The position numbers and the translations under genes were made by a program. Positions 44,506-53,189 of a stretch of 64,000 nt of DNA are shown piece after piece. Positions within the stretch are counted from its first letter, which is position 1. Every line of letters starts with the position of its first letter. The notes beneath the pieces were generated by a model that worked only from the letters and a program-made list of their open reading frames with translations, ran no database searches and had not been told where the DNA came from. This stretch comes from Salinigranum halophilum (GTDB taxonomy: Archaea; Halobacteriota; Halobacteria; Halobacteriales; Haloferacaceae), in assembly GCF_007004735.1 (NCBI RefSeq), contig NZ_SSNL01000003.1:1-64000 (forward strand), read 5' to 3'.

Positions 44506-45087
44506 ATGAGCACTATCGCCGCCCTTCGTTGTCGCGACGGCGTCGTCGTCGCCGGTGACCGCCTGGTCGTCCGCGACGGACGAGTCGAGAGCCGGAACCG
44601 TCGGCACGTACTCGACGTCGCTTCCGACGTCGGTGCCGCAGCCGTCGGCCGCGACGTCACACGCTTCGCCGACCGCCTCACGGGCGAACTCCGGACGTAC
44701 CGGTTCGAGCGTGAGGCGGTGTCACTCGAGGCGCTCGAACGCGTCGCGAGCGACGTCGTTCGCGACACCGGTGTCGAGGCTCTCGTCGCTGCACGCGACG
44801 CGGACGGGCGCGCGGCGCTTCGCGCCGTCTCCGCCGACGGGTCGACGCTCTCCGACTCACCGATGGCGTTCGGGAGCGGCACCCCGTTCGTCCTCGGCGC
44901 GCTCGAAGCGGTCGACGCGGCGTCGACGTCGCTCCCGGCGGCCGAGACGTTCGTCCGTGAGGCCTTCGACAGCGCGGCCGAACGCGACCCCGGCACCGGG
45001 AGCGAGGTCGACGTCTGGACGCTCGCGGACGGGTCGGAAGACGCCACAGACGGGGCCGGTTCGGATGCGGACTCGTCCGACCTCTGA
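44506..45087 (+). CDS. Proteasome-fold (Ntn-hydrolase-like) protein
   Basis: Protein of 193 residues whose N-terminus, M-STIAALRCRDGVVVAGDRLV, parallels HslV and proteasome beta subunits right after the processing site. If the initiator Met is removed, Ser1 would take the place of the catalytic Thr1. Asp17 (AGD) is kept, but the position of Lys33 is His in RRHVLDV. There is no propeptide. It could be an inactive or altered subunit, or a new Ntn hydrolase with Ser. Located between ftsY and srp54. The acidic tail (DGAGSDADSSDL) is typical for halophiles. Confidence 0.75.
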   Translation: MSTIAALRCRDGVVVAGDRLVVRDGRVESRNRRHVLDVASDVGAAAVGRDVTRFADRLTGELRTYRFEREAVSLEALERVASDVVRDTGVEALVAARDADGRAALRAVSADGSTLSDSPMAFGSGTPFVLGALEAVDAASTSLPAAETFVREAFDSAAERDPGTGSEVDVWTLADGSEDATDGAGSDADSSDL

Positions 45088-45093
45088 CCGACC

Positions 45094-45522
45094 TCACGCC
45101 CCCTCCGCACCGTCCGGTCGGGTGTACCACCACGCCCAGAGTATCAGAACGCCCTGCAGTGGGAGCCGTGCCACCGTCGCCGCATCGGAGGGCTCGCGCG
45201 CCCACTCGGGAACGCCCTCGAGGACCACGTCGTGGGTCGCCATGTAGACGTTCGCCGGAAAGACGGCGAGCAACAGGAGCACGAGTCCCCAGGCCGCGGC
45301 CCGACGGGTTCGCGGCACGAGCACCCCGAGTCCGAGAACCACCTCGGCGACGCCCGAGAGATAGACGAGTTCGAGCGGCCGGGGAAACGCCGGCGGGACG
45401 ACCTGGACGTACACCTGCGGAACGAGGAAGTGCAGCACGCCCGCGACGACGTACAGTCCCCCCATCACGTAGCGAAGCGGGTGTTTGAACCGAGCGAGTG
45501 TGGTGGTGACCTCGTCGCGCAT
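45094..45522 (-). CDS. DoxX-family membrane protein, second locus
   Basis: Protein of 142 residues with four transmembrane helices: YVMGGLYVVAGVLHFLVP, LVYLSGVAEVVLGLGVLVP, AAWGLVLLLLAVFPANVYM and PLQGVLILWAWWY. The opening resembles DoxX-like small membrane proteins. It shows little similarity by eye to the DoxX at 31959, and its function is unknown. Converges on the proteasome-fold gene with a 6-base gap. Confidence 0.82.
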   Translation of the reverse strand: MRDEVTTTLARFKHPLRYVMGGLYVVAGVLHFLVPQVYVQVVPPAFPRPLELVYLSGVAEVVLGLGVLVPRTRRAAAWGLVLLLLAVFPANVYMATHDVVLEGVPEWAREPSDAATVARLPLQGVLILWAWWYTRPDGAEGA

Positions 45523-45563
45523 CTCGTCTGCGGGTTCGGGCGAGACACAAAGAGGGTTCGCCC

Positions 45564-46178
45564 CTAGACGACGAGCGCCCCCGCGAGGACGACCATCACC
45601 GCGCTGGCGACGTACTGGAGGCCCTGCGAGAGCCGACTCCGCGCGAGCAACTGCCCCGCGCGGTTCGACGCGAGTGCCACGCTGGAGAGGTAGACGGCCG
45701 TGACCAGTGCGTACAACACGCCCAGGACGGCCATCCGCGTGGGGGCGTCGGGACCCGAACCGGCGAACCCCGGCAGGAACGCGAGAAAGAACAGCGCCAC
45801 CTTCGGGTTGAGCGCGTTCACCAGCACCCCCCGTCGGAAGCTACCCCCTGCTTCGCTCTCCGTCGTCGGGTCGAACTCCTCGGTTCGGAGCGCCTGCGCG
45901 GCGAGGTAGAGCAGGTAAGCCGCCCCGACGTATTTCACGAGTGTGAACGCCGTCGGTGCGGTCTGTAAGAGCGCCGAGATGCCGAGGGCCGCGGCCAGCG
46001 TGTGACCGAGGACACCCGTGGCGACGCCGAGCGCCGAGCGGACCCCGGCGTCGGGACCCTGGAGGCCGCGAGCGAGGACGTACATGGTGTCCGGGCCGGG
46101 TGCGAGGATGAGCGCCACCGCTGCGGCGAGGTACGCGAGGAGCGTCGTGGGCTCGAAGCCGAAGACGGCGCCGACCAT
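45564..46178 (-). CDS. LysE-family translocator
   Basis: Amino acid/metabolite exporter of 204 residues with six hydrophobic helices. LILAPGPDTMYVLARGLQG is the LysE family motif and VNALNPKVALFFLAFLPGF the second signature. It probably exports an amino acid or homoserine-like compound. ATG at 46178 was chosen; an upstream in-frame ATG at 46280 would overlap the srp54 promoter region. Confidence 0.9.
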   Translation of the reverse strand: MVGAVFGFEPTTLLAYLAAAVALILAPGPDTMYVLARGLQGPDAGVRSALGVATGVLGHTLAAALGISALLQTAPTAFTLVKYVGAAYLLYLAAQALRTEEFDPTTESEAGGSFRRGVLVNALNPKVALFFLAFLPGFAGSGPDAPTRMAVLGVLYALVTAVYLSSVALASNRAGQLLARSRLSQGLQYVASAVMVVLAGALVV

Positions 46179-46319
46179 CGTGTCGCTCGCGGATTGTGCG
46201 GAGAGGGATAAGTAACGTGTGGATGCTCCAGGCATCGTCCTCGCGTCTCCGGGTCGAAGCGCATCGGAACCGACGAACAAAGCCTTTACCGCCTCCGTCT
46301 CCTACCCGAACGCAATACG

Positions 46320-47714
46320 ATGGTACTCGACAACCTCGGGAGTTCGCTCAGGGGCTCACTGGACAAGCTCCAGGGCAAGTCCCGACTCGACAAGGACGAC
46401 GTGCAGGAGATCGTCAAGGAGATCCAGCGCTCGCTCCTGTCGGCGGACGTCGACGTGAGCCTCGTGATGGACCTGTCGGACTCCATCAAGACGCGCGCGC
46501 TCGACGAGGACCCCCCGGCGGGAACGAGCGCCCGCGACCACGTGCTGAAGATCGTCTACGAGGAACTCGTCGACCTCATCGGCGACTCGACCGAGATTCC
46601 GCTCGAGCCTCAGACCATCATGCTCGCCGGCCTCCAGGGGTCGGGGAAGACCACCACCGCCGCCAAGATGGCGTGGTGGTTCTCGAAGAAGGGCCTCCGA
46701 CCGGCGGTCATCCAGACCGACACGTTCCGGCCGGGTGCGTACGACCAGGCGAAGCAGATGTGCGAACGCGCGGAGGTCGACTTCTACGGCGACCCCGACG
46801 CCGACGACCCCGTCCAGATCGCCGAGGAGGGGCTCGACGCGACGGACGATGCCGACATCCACATCGTCGACACTGCCGGCCGCCACGCGCTCGAGGCCGA
46901 CCTCATCGACGAGATCGAGGAGATCGAATCGGTCGTCCAGCCCGACCTCAACCTCCTCGTCCTCGACGCGGCCATCGGCCAGGGGGCGAAAGAACAGGCC
47001 CGTGAGTTCGATAGCTCCATCGGCATCGGCGGCGTCGTCATCACGAAACTCGACGGGACCGCGAAGGGCGGCGGTGCGCTCACCGCCGTGAACGAGACCG
47101 GCTCTTCTATCTCCTTCCTCGGGACCGGCGAGACGGTCCAGGACATCGAGCGGTTCGAGCCGAACGGCTTCATCTCCCGCCTGCTCGGGATGGGTGACCT
47201 CAAACAGCTCTCCGAGCGCGTCGAGCGCGCGATGGCCGAGACCCAGGCCGAAGACGAGGACTGGGACCCCGAGGACATCATGAAGGGGTCGTTCACGCTC
47301 AAGGACATGCAGAAGCAGATGGAGGCGATGAACAAGATGGGGCCGCTCGATCAGGTGCTGGACATGATTCCGGGCCTCGGCGGCGGCCTCAAGGACCAGC
47401 TCCCCGAGGACGCGATGGACGTCACCCAGGACCGAATGCGGAAGTTCGAGGTCATCATGGACTCGATGACCGACGCCGAGATGGAGAACCCCCGTTCTGT
47501 CGGCGCACAGCAGGTCCGTCGTATCGCCCGTGGCTCCGGCACCGACGAGGAGACGGTGCAGGAACTCCTCCAGCAGCACAAGATGATGGAGCGCACGCTC
47601 AAGCAGTTCCAGGGGATGGGCGACGGCGATATGCAACGGATGATGAAGAAGCTCCAGAAGCAGGGTGGCGGCGGGATGGGCGGCATGGGCGGGATGGGTC
47701 CGTTCGGCGACTGA
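46320..47714 (+). CDS. srp54: Signal recognition particle 54 kDa protein
   Basis: SRP54/Ffh of 464 residues. N domain, then G domain with G1 [30 protein letters not shown] and [17 protein letters not shown], then the methionine-rich M domain (for example [21 protein letters not shown]) that binds signal peptides and 7S RNA. It ends with [15 protein letters not shown]. The receptor FtsY is encoded just upstream. A CTTTACC box lies about 30 bases before the ATG. Confidence 0.97.
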   Translation: MVLDNLGSSLRGSLDKLQGKSRLDKDDVQEIVKEIQRSLLSADVDVSLVMDLSDSIKTRALDEDPPAGTSARDHVLKIVYEELVDLIGDSTEIPLEPQTIMLAGLQGSGKTTTAAKMAWWFSKKGLRPAVIQTDTFRPGAYDQAKQMCERAEVDFYGDPDADDPVQIAEEGLDATDDADIHIVDTAGRHALEADLIDEIEEIESVVQPDLNLLVLDAAIGQGAKEQAREFDSSIGIGGVVITKLDGTAKGGGALTAVNETGSSISFLGTGETVQDIERFEPNGFISRLLGMGDLKQLSERVERAMAETQAEDEDWDPEDIMKGSFTLKDMQKQMEAMNKMGPLDQVLDMIPGLGGGLKDQLPEDAMDVTQDRMRKFEVIMDSMTDAEMENPRSVGAQQVRRIARGSGTDEETVQELLQQHKMMERTLKQFQGMGDGDMQRMMKKLQKQGGGGMGGMGGMGPFGD

Positions 47715-47805
47715 CCGGCCTCGTCCCCTCTCGAGTTCCGCGCCCCGTCGCTCAGGCTGTCGGCGTCTCGCCCGATTTTTACCCCTCCGCCGCGAATCAT
47801 CTCCG

Positions 47806-48393
47806 ATGACCGTCCGCGAGGTGGCGCTCGACGCCTACCGTGAAGCGCTCCCCGCGCTCGTCGCCAGTCTGCTCGGCGGACTCCTCGCCGGCGTCGTCCT
47901 CAGCGGGATGCGACCGGAACTCCGCGACGTCCCAGGTCTCCTCGTCCTCATCCCGGCGCTGCTCGCCACCCGGGGGAACGTGTACGGGTCCCTCGGCGCA
48001 CGGGTCGCCACCGCACTCCACCAGGGGCTCATCGAACCGCGTCTCTCCGAAGCCGACAGACGGCTAGGTGCGGCCGCGGCCGCGGCCATCTCGAACGGGC
48101 TCCTCGCGTCGACGTTCGCTTCCGTCGTCGTCTTCGCGCTCCTCACCGCGCTCGGCGACTCGGTCGCGCCGCTCTCGACGCTCGTCGGTATCGCCCTCAT
48201 CGCCGGTATCCTCTCGGGCGTCGTCTTGACCGTCGTCGTCGTGACCGTCGTCTTCGCCGGCTACCGCCGCGGGCGCGACCCCGACACGCTCGTCGGCCCC
48301 ATCGTCACCACCACGGGCGACGTCTTCGGCGTCCTCTTTCTCCTCTTGGCCGTTCGAATCGTGCTCGGATTCGGTATCGGAGGCGGTGGCTGA
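47806..48393 (+). CDS. MgtE-type half transporter, first gene of pair
   Basis: Membrane protein of 195 residues carrying only an MgtE/SLC41-type integral membrane domain with five hydrophobic helices. The motif LIPALLATRGNVYGSLGARVAT is the usual pore signature, and GPIVTTTGDVFGVLFLL is the last helix. It lacks the cytosolic N and CBS domains of bacterial MgtE. The stop overlaps the start of the next gene (TGATG), so they are probably subunits of one transporter, likely for Mg2+ or another divalent cation. Confidence 0.85.
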   Translation: MTVREVALDAYREALPALVASLLGGLLAGVVLSGMRPELRDVPGLLVLIPALLATRGNVYGSLGARVATALHQGLIEPRLSEADRRLGAAAAAAISNGLLASTFASVVVFALLTALGDSVAPLSTLVGIALIAGILSGVVLTVVVVTVVFAGYRRGRDPDTLVGPIVTTTGDVFGVLFLLLAVRIVLGFGIGGGG

Positions 48394-48950
48394 TGCCGAC
48401 CGAGTGGTCGGTCCGGGCCATCACTCGCGCGATGCTGCCCGTCCTTCTCGCGCTCACGCTCGTCGAAATCGGCTCGGGCCTCGTCCTCGGCAGTTTCGAG
48501 TCCTCGTTGCTTCGGTTTCCGACCCTGCTCGTGTTGGTGCCCGTCACCATCGGCACTGCCGGCAACCTCGGGAGCATCCTCGCGGCTCGCCTCTCGACGG
48601 CGTTCCACCTCGGGACGCTCTCGTTCGACCCGCGCGACGAGGCGCTGGCGGGGAACGCCCTCGCCACGCTCGGGCTCTCTGTCACGGTGTTCCCCCTCAT
48701 CGGGACGGGCGCGTGGCTCCTCTCGACGCTCCTCGGCACGGCACGGCTCCCGCTGTCGACGGTCCTCGCCGTCGCGATTACGAGCGGTGTCGCCCTCGCG
48801 GTGCTGGCGGTCGTCGTGACGCTCGTCGCGACGTACGCGGCCTACCGCTTCAGCCTCGACCCCGACGACGTGGTCATCCCGCTCGTGACCAACGCTTCCG
48901 ACGTGCTGGGCGTGCTGGTGCTGTTCGGGGCCGTCCAGCTGTACGTCTGA
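48393..48950 (+). CDS. MgtE-type half transporter, second gene of pair
   Basis: Partner of 185 residues with the same five-helix organisation and matching motifs: VLVPVTIGTAGNLGSILAARLST and VIPLVTNASDVLGVLVLF. It starts on the last base of the preceding gene. Together the two half genes resemble the two MgtE domains fused within one SLC41 protein. Direction of transport and cation are not readable. Confidence 0.85.
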   Translation: MPTEWSVRAITRAMLPVLLALTLVEIGSGLVLGSFESSLLRFPTLLVLVPVTIGTAGNLGSILAARLSTAFHLGTLSFDPRDEALAGNALATLGLSVTVFPLIGTGAWLLSTLLGTARLPLSTVLAVAITSGVALAVLAVVVTLVATYAAYRFSLDPDDVVIPLVTNASDVLGVLVLFGAVQLYV

Positions 48951-48996
48951 GCGCGGTGCGCGTGGCTTTTTATCTCCGCCGCGTCTGTCGACACTG

Positions 48997-49266
48997 ATGG
49001 CCTCTCGCTCCCTCCCGGGCCGCGACCGTCCGTACGTCGCCGCCCCGTTTCTCGGCATCCTCGTGACGCTCCCCGTCCAGCTGTTGAGCGGGCTGTTGGG
49101 ACTGGTCCCAGCACAGACCGTCCTCGTCGCCCTCATCGCGGCGGGACTGGTTGGAGCCGGCTTCGGCACGCGGTACGCGGGTGAGACGGTCACCGCCGCC
49201 TCCCTCTCCGCCTCCCTCGCCGCCGGCGGCGCGGTCATCGTTCTCATCGTCGCCGGCTCGTTGTGA
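48997..49266 (+). CDS. Small membrane protein, unknown function
   Basis: Protein of 89 residues with about three hydrophobic helices (18-37, 40-58, 68-87). A TATA-like TTTTTATC lies about 30 bases before the ATG. No motif. It is in the same direction as the MgtE pair but has its own promoter, and may be an independent gene. Confidence 0.65.
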   Translation: MASRSLPGRDRPYVAAPFLGILVTLPVQLLSGLLGLVPAQTVLVALIAAGLVGAGFGTRYAGETVTAASLSASLAAGGAVIVLIVAGSL

Positions 49267-49351
49267 CGCCGCTCTCGGTGGGCCACGACCACCAGCCAGC
49301 GCGGTCGCCCCGACCGACGCGCCTTTGCCCGCTCGCGCCCGAGACTCGACC

Positions 49352-50347
49352 GTGACCTCGGCGTCGCTCGTCGTACTCCAGTCGGACCTGTTCGCCGTCC
49401 TCGTGGACGTCCTCCCTCGAGTCGCGCGCATCGCCGTCTTCATCGCCGTCGGGGTGTTCCTCGCGAACCTCGCCGTCGGCTTCGGCCTCGTCGAACACAT
49501 CGCTGGCCTCTCGCAGTACCTCACGCGACCGGCGAACCTCCCCGACGAGGTGGGGACCGCGATTCTCACGACCGCGGCATCGACGACGGCGGGGTACGGG
49601 ATGCTCGCCGAGTTCCGCGAGTCGGGCCTGCTCGACGACCGCGCGACGCTCGTCGCCGTCACCATCAACACGTTCTTCGGCTTCGTCCAGCACATCTTCA
49701 CGTTCTACGTTCCCGTCCTGATTCCCATCCTCGGGTTCGAGGTCGGCGTGCTGTACGTCGGGTCTCGAGCGCTCGTCGCGCTCGGCATCACGCTCGCGGG
49801 CGTCGCCGCCGGTGCCCTGTTGCTCGGCGGCGACAACGTCGACTCGTCGGCGACGGCCGCGACCGACGGTGGACCGATAGCCGACGAGGGACCCGAGACG
49901 CGCCGCGAGGTCGTCGAACACGCCTGGGAGCGAACGCTTCCCAAACTCCGGCGTATCGTGCCCCGTCTGGCGGTCGTCTACACGCTCGTCGTCGTCCTCA
50001 CCCGCACCTACGACCTCACCGCGCTCACCAGCGTCGCCGACCCGCTCGCGACCGTCGTGGGGCTCCCCGGTGCCGCCGTGCCGGTCATCGCCGTCTTCGC
50101 GCTCGACACGACGGCGGGTGCGGCGACCATCGCCCCGCTCGTCGGTGTCGAGTTCACCGCGCGGCAGGCGGTGGCGACGATGCTCATCGGCGGTATCGTC
50201 TCGTTCGCCGTCTCGACGTTCAAGCGCTCGATTCCCTTCCAGTACGGCATCTGGGGCCCCGCCTTCGGGTCGAAGGTCATCGCGGTGAACACGGCGTTCA
50301 AAGTGGTGTTCATCGGCCTCGTCGTGACCGCACTGTTGACGGTCTGA
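49352..50347 (+). CDS. Nucleoside-recognition/SpmB-like membrane protein
   Basis: Membrane protein of 331 residues, GTG start at 49352, with two nucleoside-recognition (Gate) domain halves. The first half has AILTTAASTTAGYGMLAEF; the second has VFALDTTAGAATIAPLVGVE. A charged, acidic loop separates them (residues about 155-195). The family includes spore maturation proteins and nucleoside or ion transporters, and the archaeal role is unknown. Upstream codons in the same frame shadow the preceding gene. Confidence 0.82.
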   Translation: MTSASLVVLQSDLFAVLVDVLPRVARIAVFIAVGVFLANLAVGFGLVEHIAGLSQYLTRPANLPDEVGTAILTTAASTTAGYGMLAEFRESGLLDDRATLVAVTINTFFGFVQHIFTFYVPVLIPILGFEVGVLYVGSRALVALGITLAGVAAGALLLGGDNVDSSATAATDGGPIADEGPETRREVVEHAWERTLPKLRRIVPRLAVVYTLVVVLTRTYDLTALTSVADPLATVVGLPGAAVPVIAVFALDTTAGAATIAPLVGVEFTARQAVATMLIGGIVSFAVSTFKRSIPFQYGIWGPAFGSKVIAVNTAFKVVFIGLVVTALLTV

Positions 50348-50659
50348 CCGTTTCGCCGCTAGTACATCTCCCCACCCAGAGGAACCGCTTCGTCGGGCGT
50401 CACCAGCACGGCCGTGCCGTCGCCACCGGACACCCCGACCGTGAGCGTCTCGGACGCGAAGCCGGCGCTGTTGACGACGCCCGGGTCGCCCGCGAGTTTC
50501 ACGACTTCGGACGTTTGGGCTCCATGCCTCGGGGAACGACGCTGTGGACAGTCCCTCCCCAACGGCGATGGCGACGTCGAACGGACCGGCCCCTCTCTCC
50601 GGTCGCCACCGCATACAACCGGAGTAAGATACTCAACCCTCCCCCGCGCACATCCGTGC
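50348..50659. other. Gap between the SpmB-like and LbH genes
   Basis: Mostly without gene evidence. One weak short reading frame lies on the minus strand at 50359-50502 (listed separately). A TAAGATACTC stretch about 30 bases before 50660 may be the promoter of the LbH gene. Confidence 0.45.
50359..50502 (-). CDS. Possible small protein (47 aa)
   Basis: GTG-start frame, VKLAGDPGVVNSAGFASET, ending TPDEAVPLGGEMY. The composition is acidic with alternating hydrophobic strands, as in real haloarchaeal proteins, and is unlike the other frames in this gap. No homologue is recognised and no TATA box was seen, so the call is weak. Confidence 0.35.
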   Translation of the reverse strand: MKLAGDPGVVNSAGFASETLTVGVSGGDGTAVLVTPDEAVPLGGEMY

Positions 50660-51175
50660 ATGACAGACAGTCGACGATACGAGTTCGAGGGGACGACGCC
50701 GACCATCGCCGACTCGGCGAGCGTGGCACGAGACGCGACGCTCGTCGGCGACGTCCGGGTCGGTCCCGATTCGAGTATCTGGCCCGGCGTCGTCCTCCGC
50801 GGCGACATCGGCCCGGTCATCGTCGGTGGGGAGTCGCACGTCGGCGACAACGCCGTGCTCCACGCGGCTCGCCTCGGCGACCGGGTGATGGTCGGTCACG
50901 GTGCCGTGTTGAACGAGACGACGGTGGGCGACGGGTCGATGATCGGGTTCAACTCCACCGTCTCGGACACCCACATCGGCGAGGGGAGTATCGTCGCCGT
51001 GGGCACCGTCATCCCCGAGGGCCTCGACATCCCGGCCGAGTCGTTCGCACGGGGGGCACCGGCGACGGTGACGCCACTCTCGGAGACGACGTTCGACGTC
51101 GAGGAAGCGTTCGAGGCCTACTCTTCAGGAGACTACTCGGATCTGGCGAGTCGACACACCGACCTGTTCGACTGA
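50660..51175 (+). CDS. Gamma-carbonic-anhydrase-like LbH protein
   Basis: Left-handed beta-helix protein of 171 residues with hexapeptide repeats (for example ATLVGDVRVGPDSSIWPG). In the gamma carbonic anhydrases zinc is held by three His; here H68 (DNAVLH) and H80 (VGHG) are kept, but the third position reads N85 (GAVLNE). Zinc-dependent carbonic anhydrase activity is therefore doubtful, and an acyltransferase-like or other role is possible. ATG at 50660. It converges on the UPF0201 gene. Confidence 0.87.
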   Translation: MTDSRRYEFEGTTPTIADSASVARDATLVGDVRVGPDSSIWPGVVLRGDIGPVIVGGESHVGDNAVLHAARLGDRVMVGHGAVLNETTVGDGSMIGFNSTVSDTHIGEGSIVAVGTVIPEGLDIPAESFARGAPATVTPLSETTFDVEEAFEAYSSGDYSDLASRHTDLFD

Positions 51176-51177
51176 CG

Positions 51178-51597
51178 TTACTCGTCCGGACGAACCGGCT
51201 TCCCGCCCTCCGTCGGCGGCGCGATGGCGTCGATGTACGCCTCGACGGAGGGTGAGCGAACCCGCACCTGCACTTCGATGTCACCGAGTTCGTCGGGGTT
51301 CCCAACGGAGAAGTTGACGACCCCCTTGAACGCCGCCTGTTTCTTCAGCGCGAAGGAGAAGCCCTCGTCGTCGGCGCGACGGAAGAACTCCCGCCGCGCC
51401 GAGTCGAGTATCTCCTGCTCGTGGAGGCGCTCGGAGAAGCGCTCCAGCGAGTGCGTCTCGGCGACGACCTGCCCGGCCTCGTGTTCGAGGTCGGCGTTCG
51501 GGAAGAGGTTCGCCACGGCGTCGGCGACCCGGTCAGACACCTCGGTGTCACGGACCGGGGCGACGACGCGCGCGTCGATGCTGTACACGTCGGTCAT
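51178..51597 (-). CDS. UPF0201-family RNA-binding-like protein
   Basis: Protein of 139 residues, MTDVYSIDARVVAPVRDTE to PSVEAYIDAIAPPTEGG. Archaeal UPF0201 genes follow UPF0200 genes as here. It begins inside the ATGA overlap with the upstream ATPase gene. Folding suggests an RNA-binding-like domain with ferredoxin-type strands. No function is established. Confidence 0.85.
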   Translation of the reverse strand: MTDVYSIDARVVAPVRDTEVSDRVADAVANLFPNADLEHEAGQVVAETHSLERFSERLHEQEILDSARREFFRRADDEGFSFALKKQAAFKGVVNFSVGNPDELGDIEVQVRVRSPSVEAYIDAIAPPTEGGKPVRPDE

Positions 51598-52154
51598 CGG
51601 TGTTCCTCCTCCGGTGCGGGGATGTCGAGGACGCGGCGGACACGGGTCCGAAAGGCCTCCAGCGAGTCGGTGTTGTTGATGACGACGTCCGCACGGCTCA
51701 TCGCCTCGTCCATACCGAACTCGAGTTCGCGCTGTTCGCGTTCGAGCAGCGCGTCGCGGTCCTCGTCGGTCAGGTCTCGGCCCCGTTCGGCCAGGCGGGC
51801 GGCGCGAACCTCGAACGGCGCTTCGACGCTCACGAGCGTGAAGTCGTCGCCGAACGCCTCCTCGAAGGCGTCGACTTCGACGCCCGACCGGAGACCGTCG
51901 ACGACGACCATCTCGCTCTCGTTCAGGTACTCCTTGACCATCGGGAGCGACCGCCTGGCGATGGCCGCGGGGCCGTCCTCTTCGCGGAGCGCGCGGGCGA
52001 CCGTCCCGTGTTCTTCGGGTGGCAGTCCGCGCGCTTCTGTCTCGGCTCTGACGACGTCGCCCATGGTCACAACGGGGATATCCGCCCGCTCCGCCACGGC
52101 CGCGGCCTCGCCCTTGCCGCTCCCGGGGAGTCCGACGGTCCCGATGACTCTCAT
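51594..52154 (-). CDS. UPF0200-family P-loop ATPase, dephospho-CoA-kinase-like
   Basis: P-loop kinase-like protein of 186 residues. Walker A is GLPGSGKGEAA, with the LID-like REQRELEFGMDEA segment and a DVVINNTDSLEAF strand near the C-terminus. It resembles dephospho-CoA kinase (CoaE) and adenylate kinases. UPF0200 is archaeal-specific. Archaea use a different dephospho-CoA kinase, so the true substrate is open. It is translated together with the UPF0201 gene (four-base overlap). Confidence 0.88.
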   Translation of the reverse strand: MRVIGTVGLPGSGKGEAAAVAERADIPVVTMGDVVRAETEARGLPPEEHGTVARALREEDGPAAIARRSLPMVKEYLNESEMVVVDGLRSGVEVDAFEEAFGDDFTLVSVEAPFEVRAARLAERGRDLTDEDRDALLEREQRELEFGMDEAMSRADVVINNTDSLEAFRTRVRRVLDIPAPEEEHR

Positions 52155-52300
52155 ATGCGCCCGTACCCGCCCACGTCATTTCACTCCGTCGGGTTCCCGC
52201 AGCCACCACGGTGTCGCGACCCGCTCACACCCGCCTCGAACCGCCGCGTGGAGACGGTCGTGAACCCCGTTTTATACGCGTCGGCCGCGTATCAGTCACT

Positions 52301-52681
52301 ATGCCTCAACGGTCGCTCCTCGTCCGCGCCCTCTGGTTCGTCTTCGTCGGCTGGTGGGCGACGCCCGCCGTCGTCAACATCGCGTGGCTGCTCAACGCCA
52401 CCATCGTTCTCCTTCCGCTCGGTATCAAACTCATCAACCTCGTTCCCACCGTGCTCACCCTCCGCGAACCGCGGTCGGTCATGGACCCCGACGCGCCGGG
52501 GCAGGGGCAGCGCTCGCTCGCAGTCCGGGCGGTGTACTTCGTCGTCGTCGGCTGGTGGCTCTCGTGGCTCTGGGCCAACGTCGCCGCGTTCCTGGCGGTG
52601 ACGATTATCGGGCTGCCGGTGGCGCTCTGGATGTTCAACCGACTGCCGTACGTGACGTCGCTGTACCGGTTCGACGGGTGA
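52301..52681 (+). CDS. YccF-domain membrane protein
   Basis: Protein of 126 residues with two YccF repeats, each with a WFVFVGWW or YFVVVGWW helix followed by a helical stretch (LLPLGIKLINLVPTVLTL and VTIIGLPVALWMFNRLPYV). A TTTTATA box at about 52270-52276 is placed for a leaderless start at 52301. Function is unknown in archaea. Confidence 0.85.
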   Translation: MPQRSLLVRALWFVFVGWWATPAVVNIAWLLNATIVLLPLGIKLINLVPTVLTLREPRSVMDPDAPGQGQRSLAVRAVYFVVVGWWLSWLWANVAAFLAVTIIGLPVALWMFNRLPYVTSLYRFDG

Positions 52682-52733
52682 TTACTTTCGCTCTACGGGT
52701 TTATTTCACATACTGTTCACCACTTGCGGGCGC

Positions 52734-53189
52734 ATGGACTCTGTATTTGATCCTAAATCGAAAGGAGAACGCATTGAGGCTGTTATACTTGCAGAACTCG
52801 TCCACAGAGGACTAACTGTACTGACTCCATTTGGCGAAAACCACCGATACGATTTCGTAATCGAAACAAGCCAAGGCTTCAATAGGCTCCAGTGCAAGTC
52901 CGCTCGCGACGAAGGAGAAGTTATCCGATTTAGCACTAGAAGCACTCGGCCAAGAGCTAACGGATACGATACTGCTGATTACGACCGAGACATCGATTAT
53001 TTTATCACGACTGTTGGACTTGGGTCGGATGTGTATCTCGTTCCTATCGAGGACGCCTCGAAGAACGAGATGGTGCTTCGCAAAGAGCCACCAGCAAACA
53101 ACCAGTCAAAGGGTATAAACTGGGCTGATGAATATCGGCTGGATGCGCACATTGACCGGCTTCGAGGGCACGTAGCTCAGCCTGGATAG
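52734..53189 (+). CDS. PD-(D/E)XK endonuclease, group-I-intron-associated family (PDDEXK_5-like)
   Basis: Nuclease-fold protein of 151 residues. The catalytic residues are visible as E12, D40 (ENHRYDFVIE) and Q53-x-K55 (LQCKSAR), as in the I-Ssp6803I homing-endonuclease family. Its DNA is visibly less GC-rich than the neighbours and codon use is less biased to C/G at third positions. The last seven codons and the stop (53187-53189) lie inside the 5' part of the tRNA-Arg gene, so the C-terminus GHVAQPG is tRNA sequence. This suggests acquired DNA joined to the tRNA, and the original C-terminus may be lost. Some members are inactive relics. Confidence 0.8.
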   Translation: MDSVFDPKSKGERIEAVILAELVHRGLTVLTPFGENHRYDFVIETSQGFNRLQCKSARDEGEVIRFSTRSTRPRANGYDTADYDRDIDYFITTVGLGSDVYLVPIEDASKNEMVLRKEPPANNQSKGINWADEYRLDAHIDRLRGHVAQPG

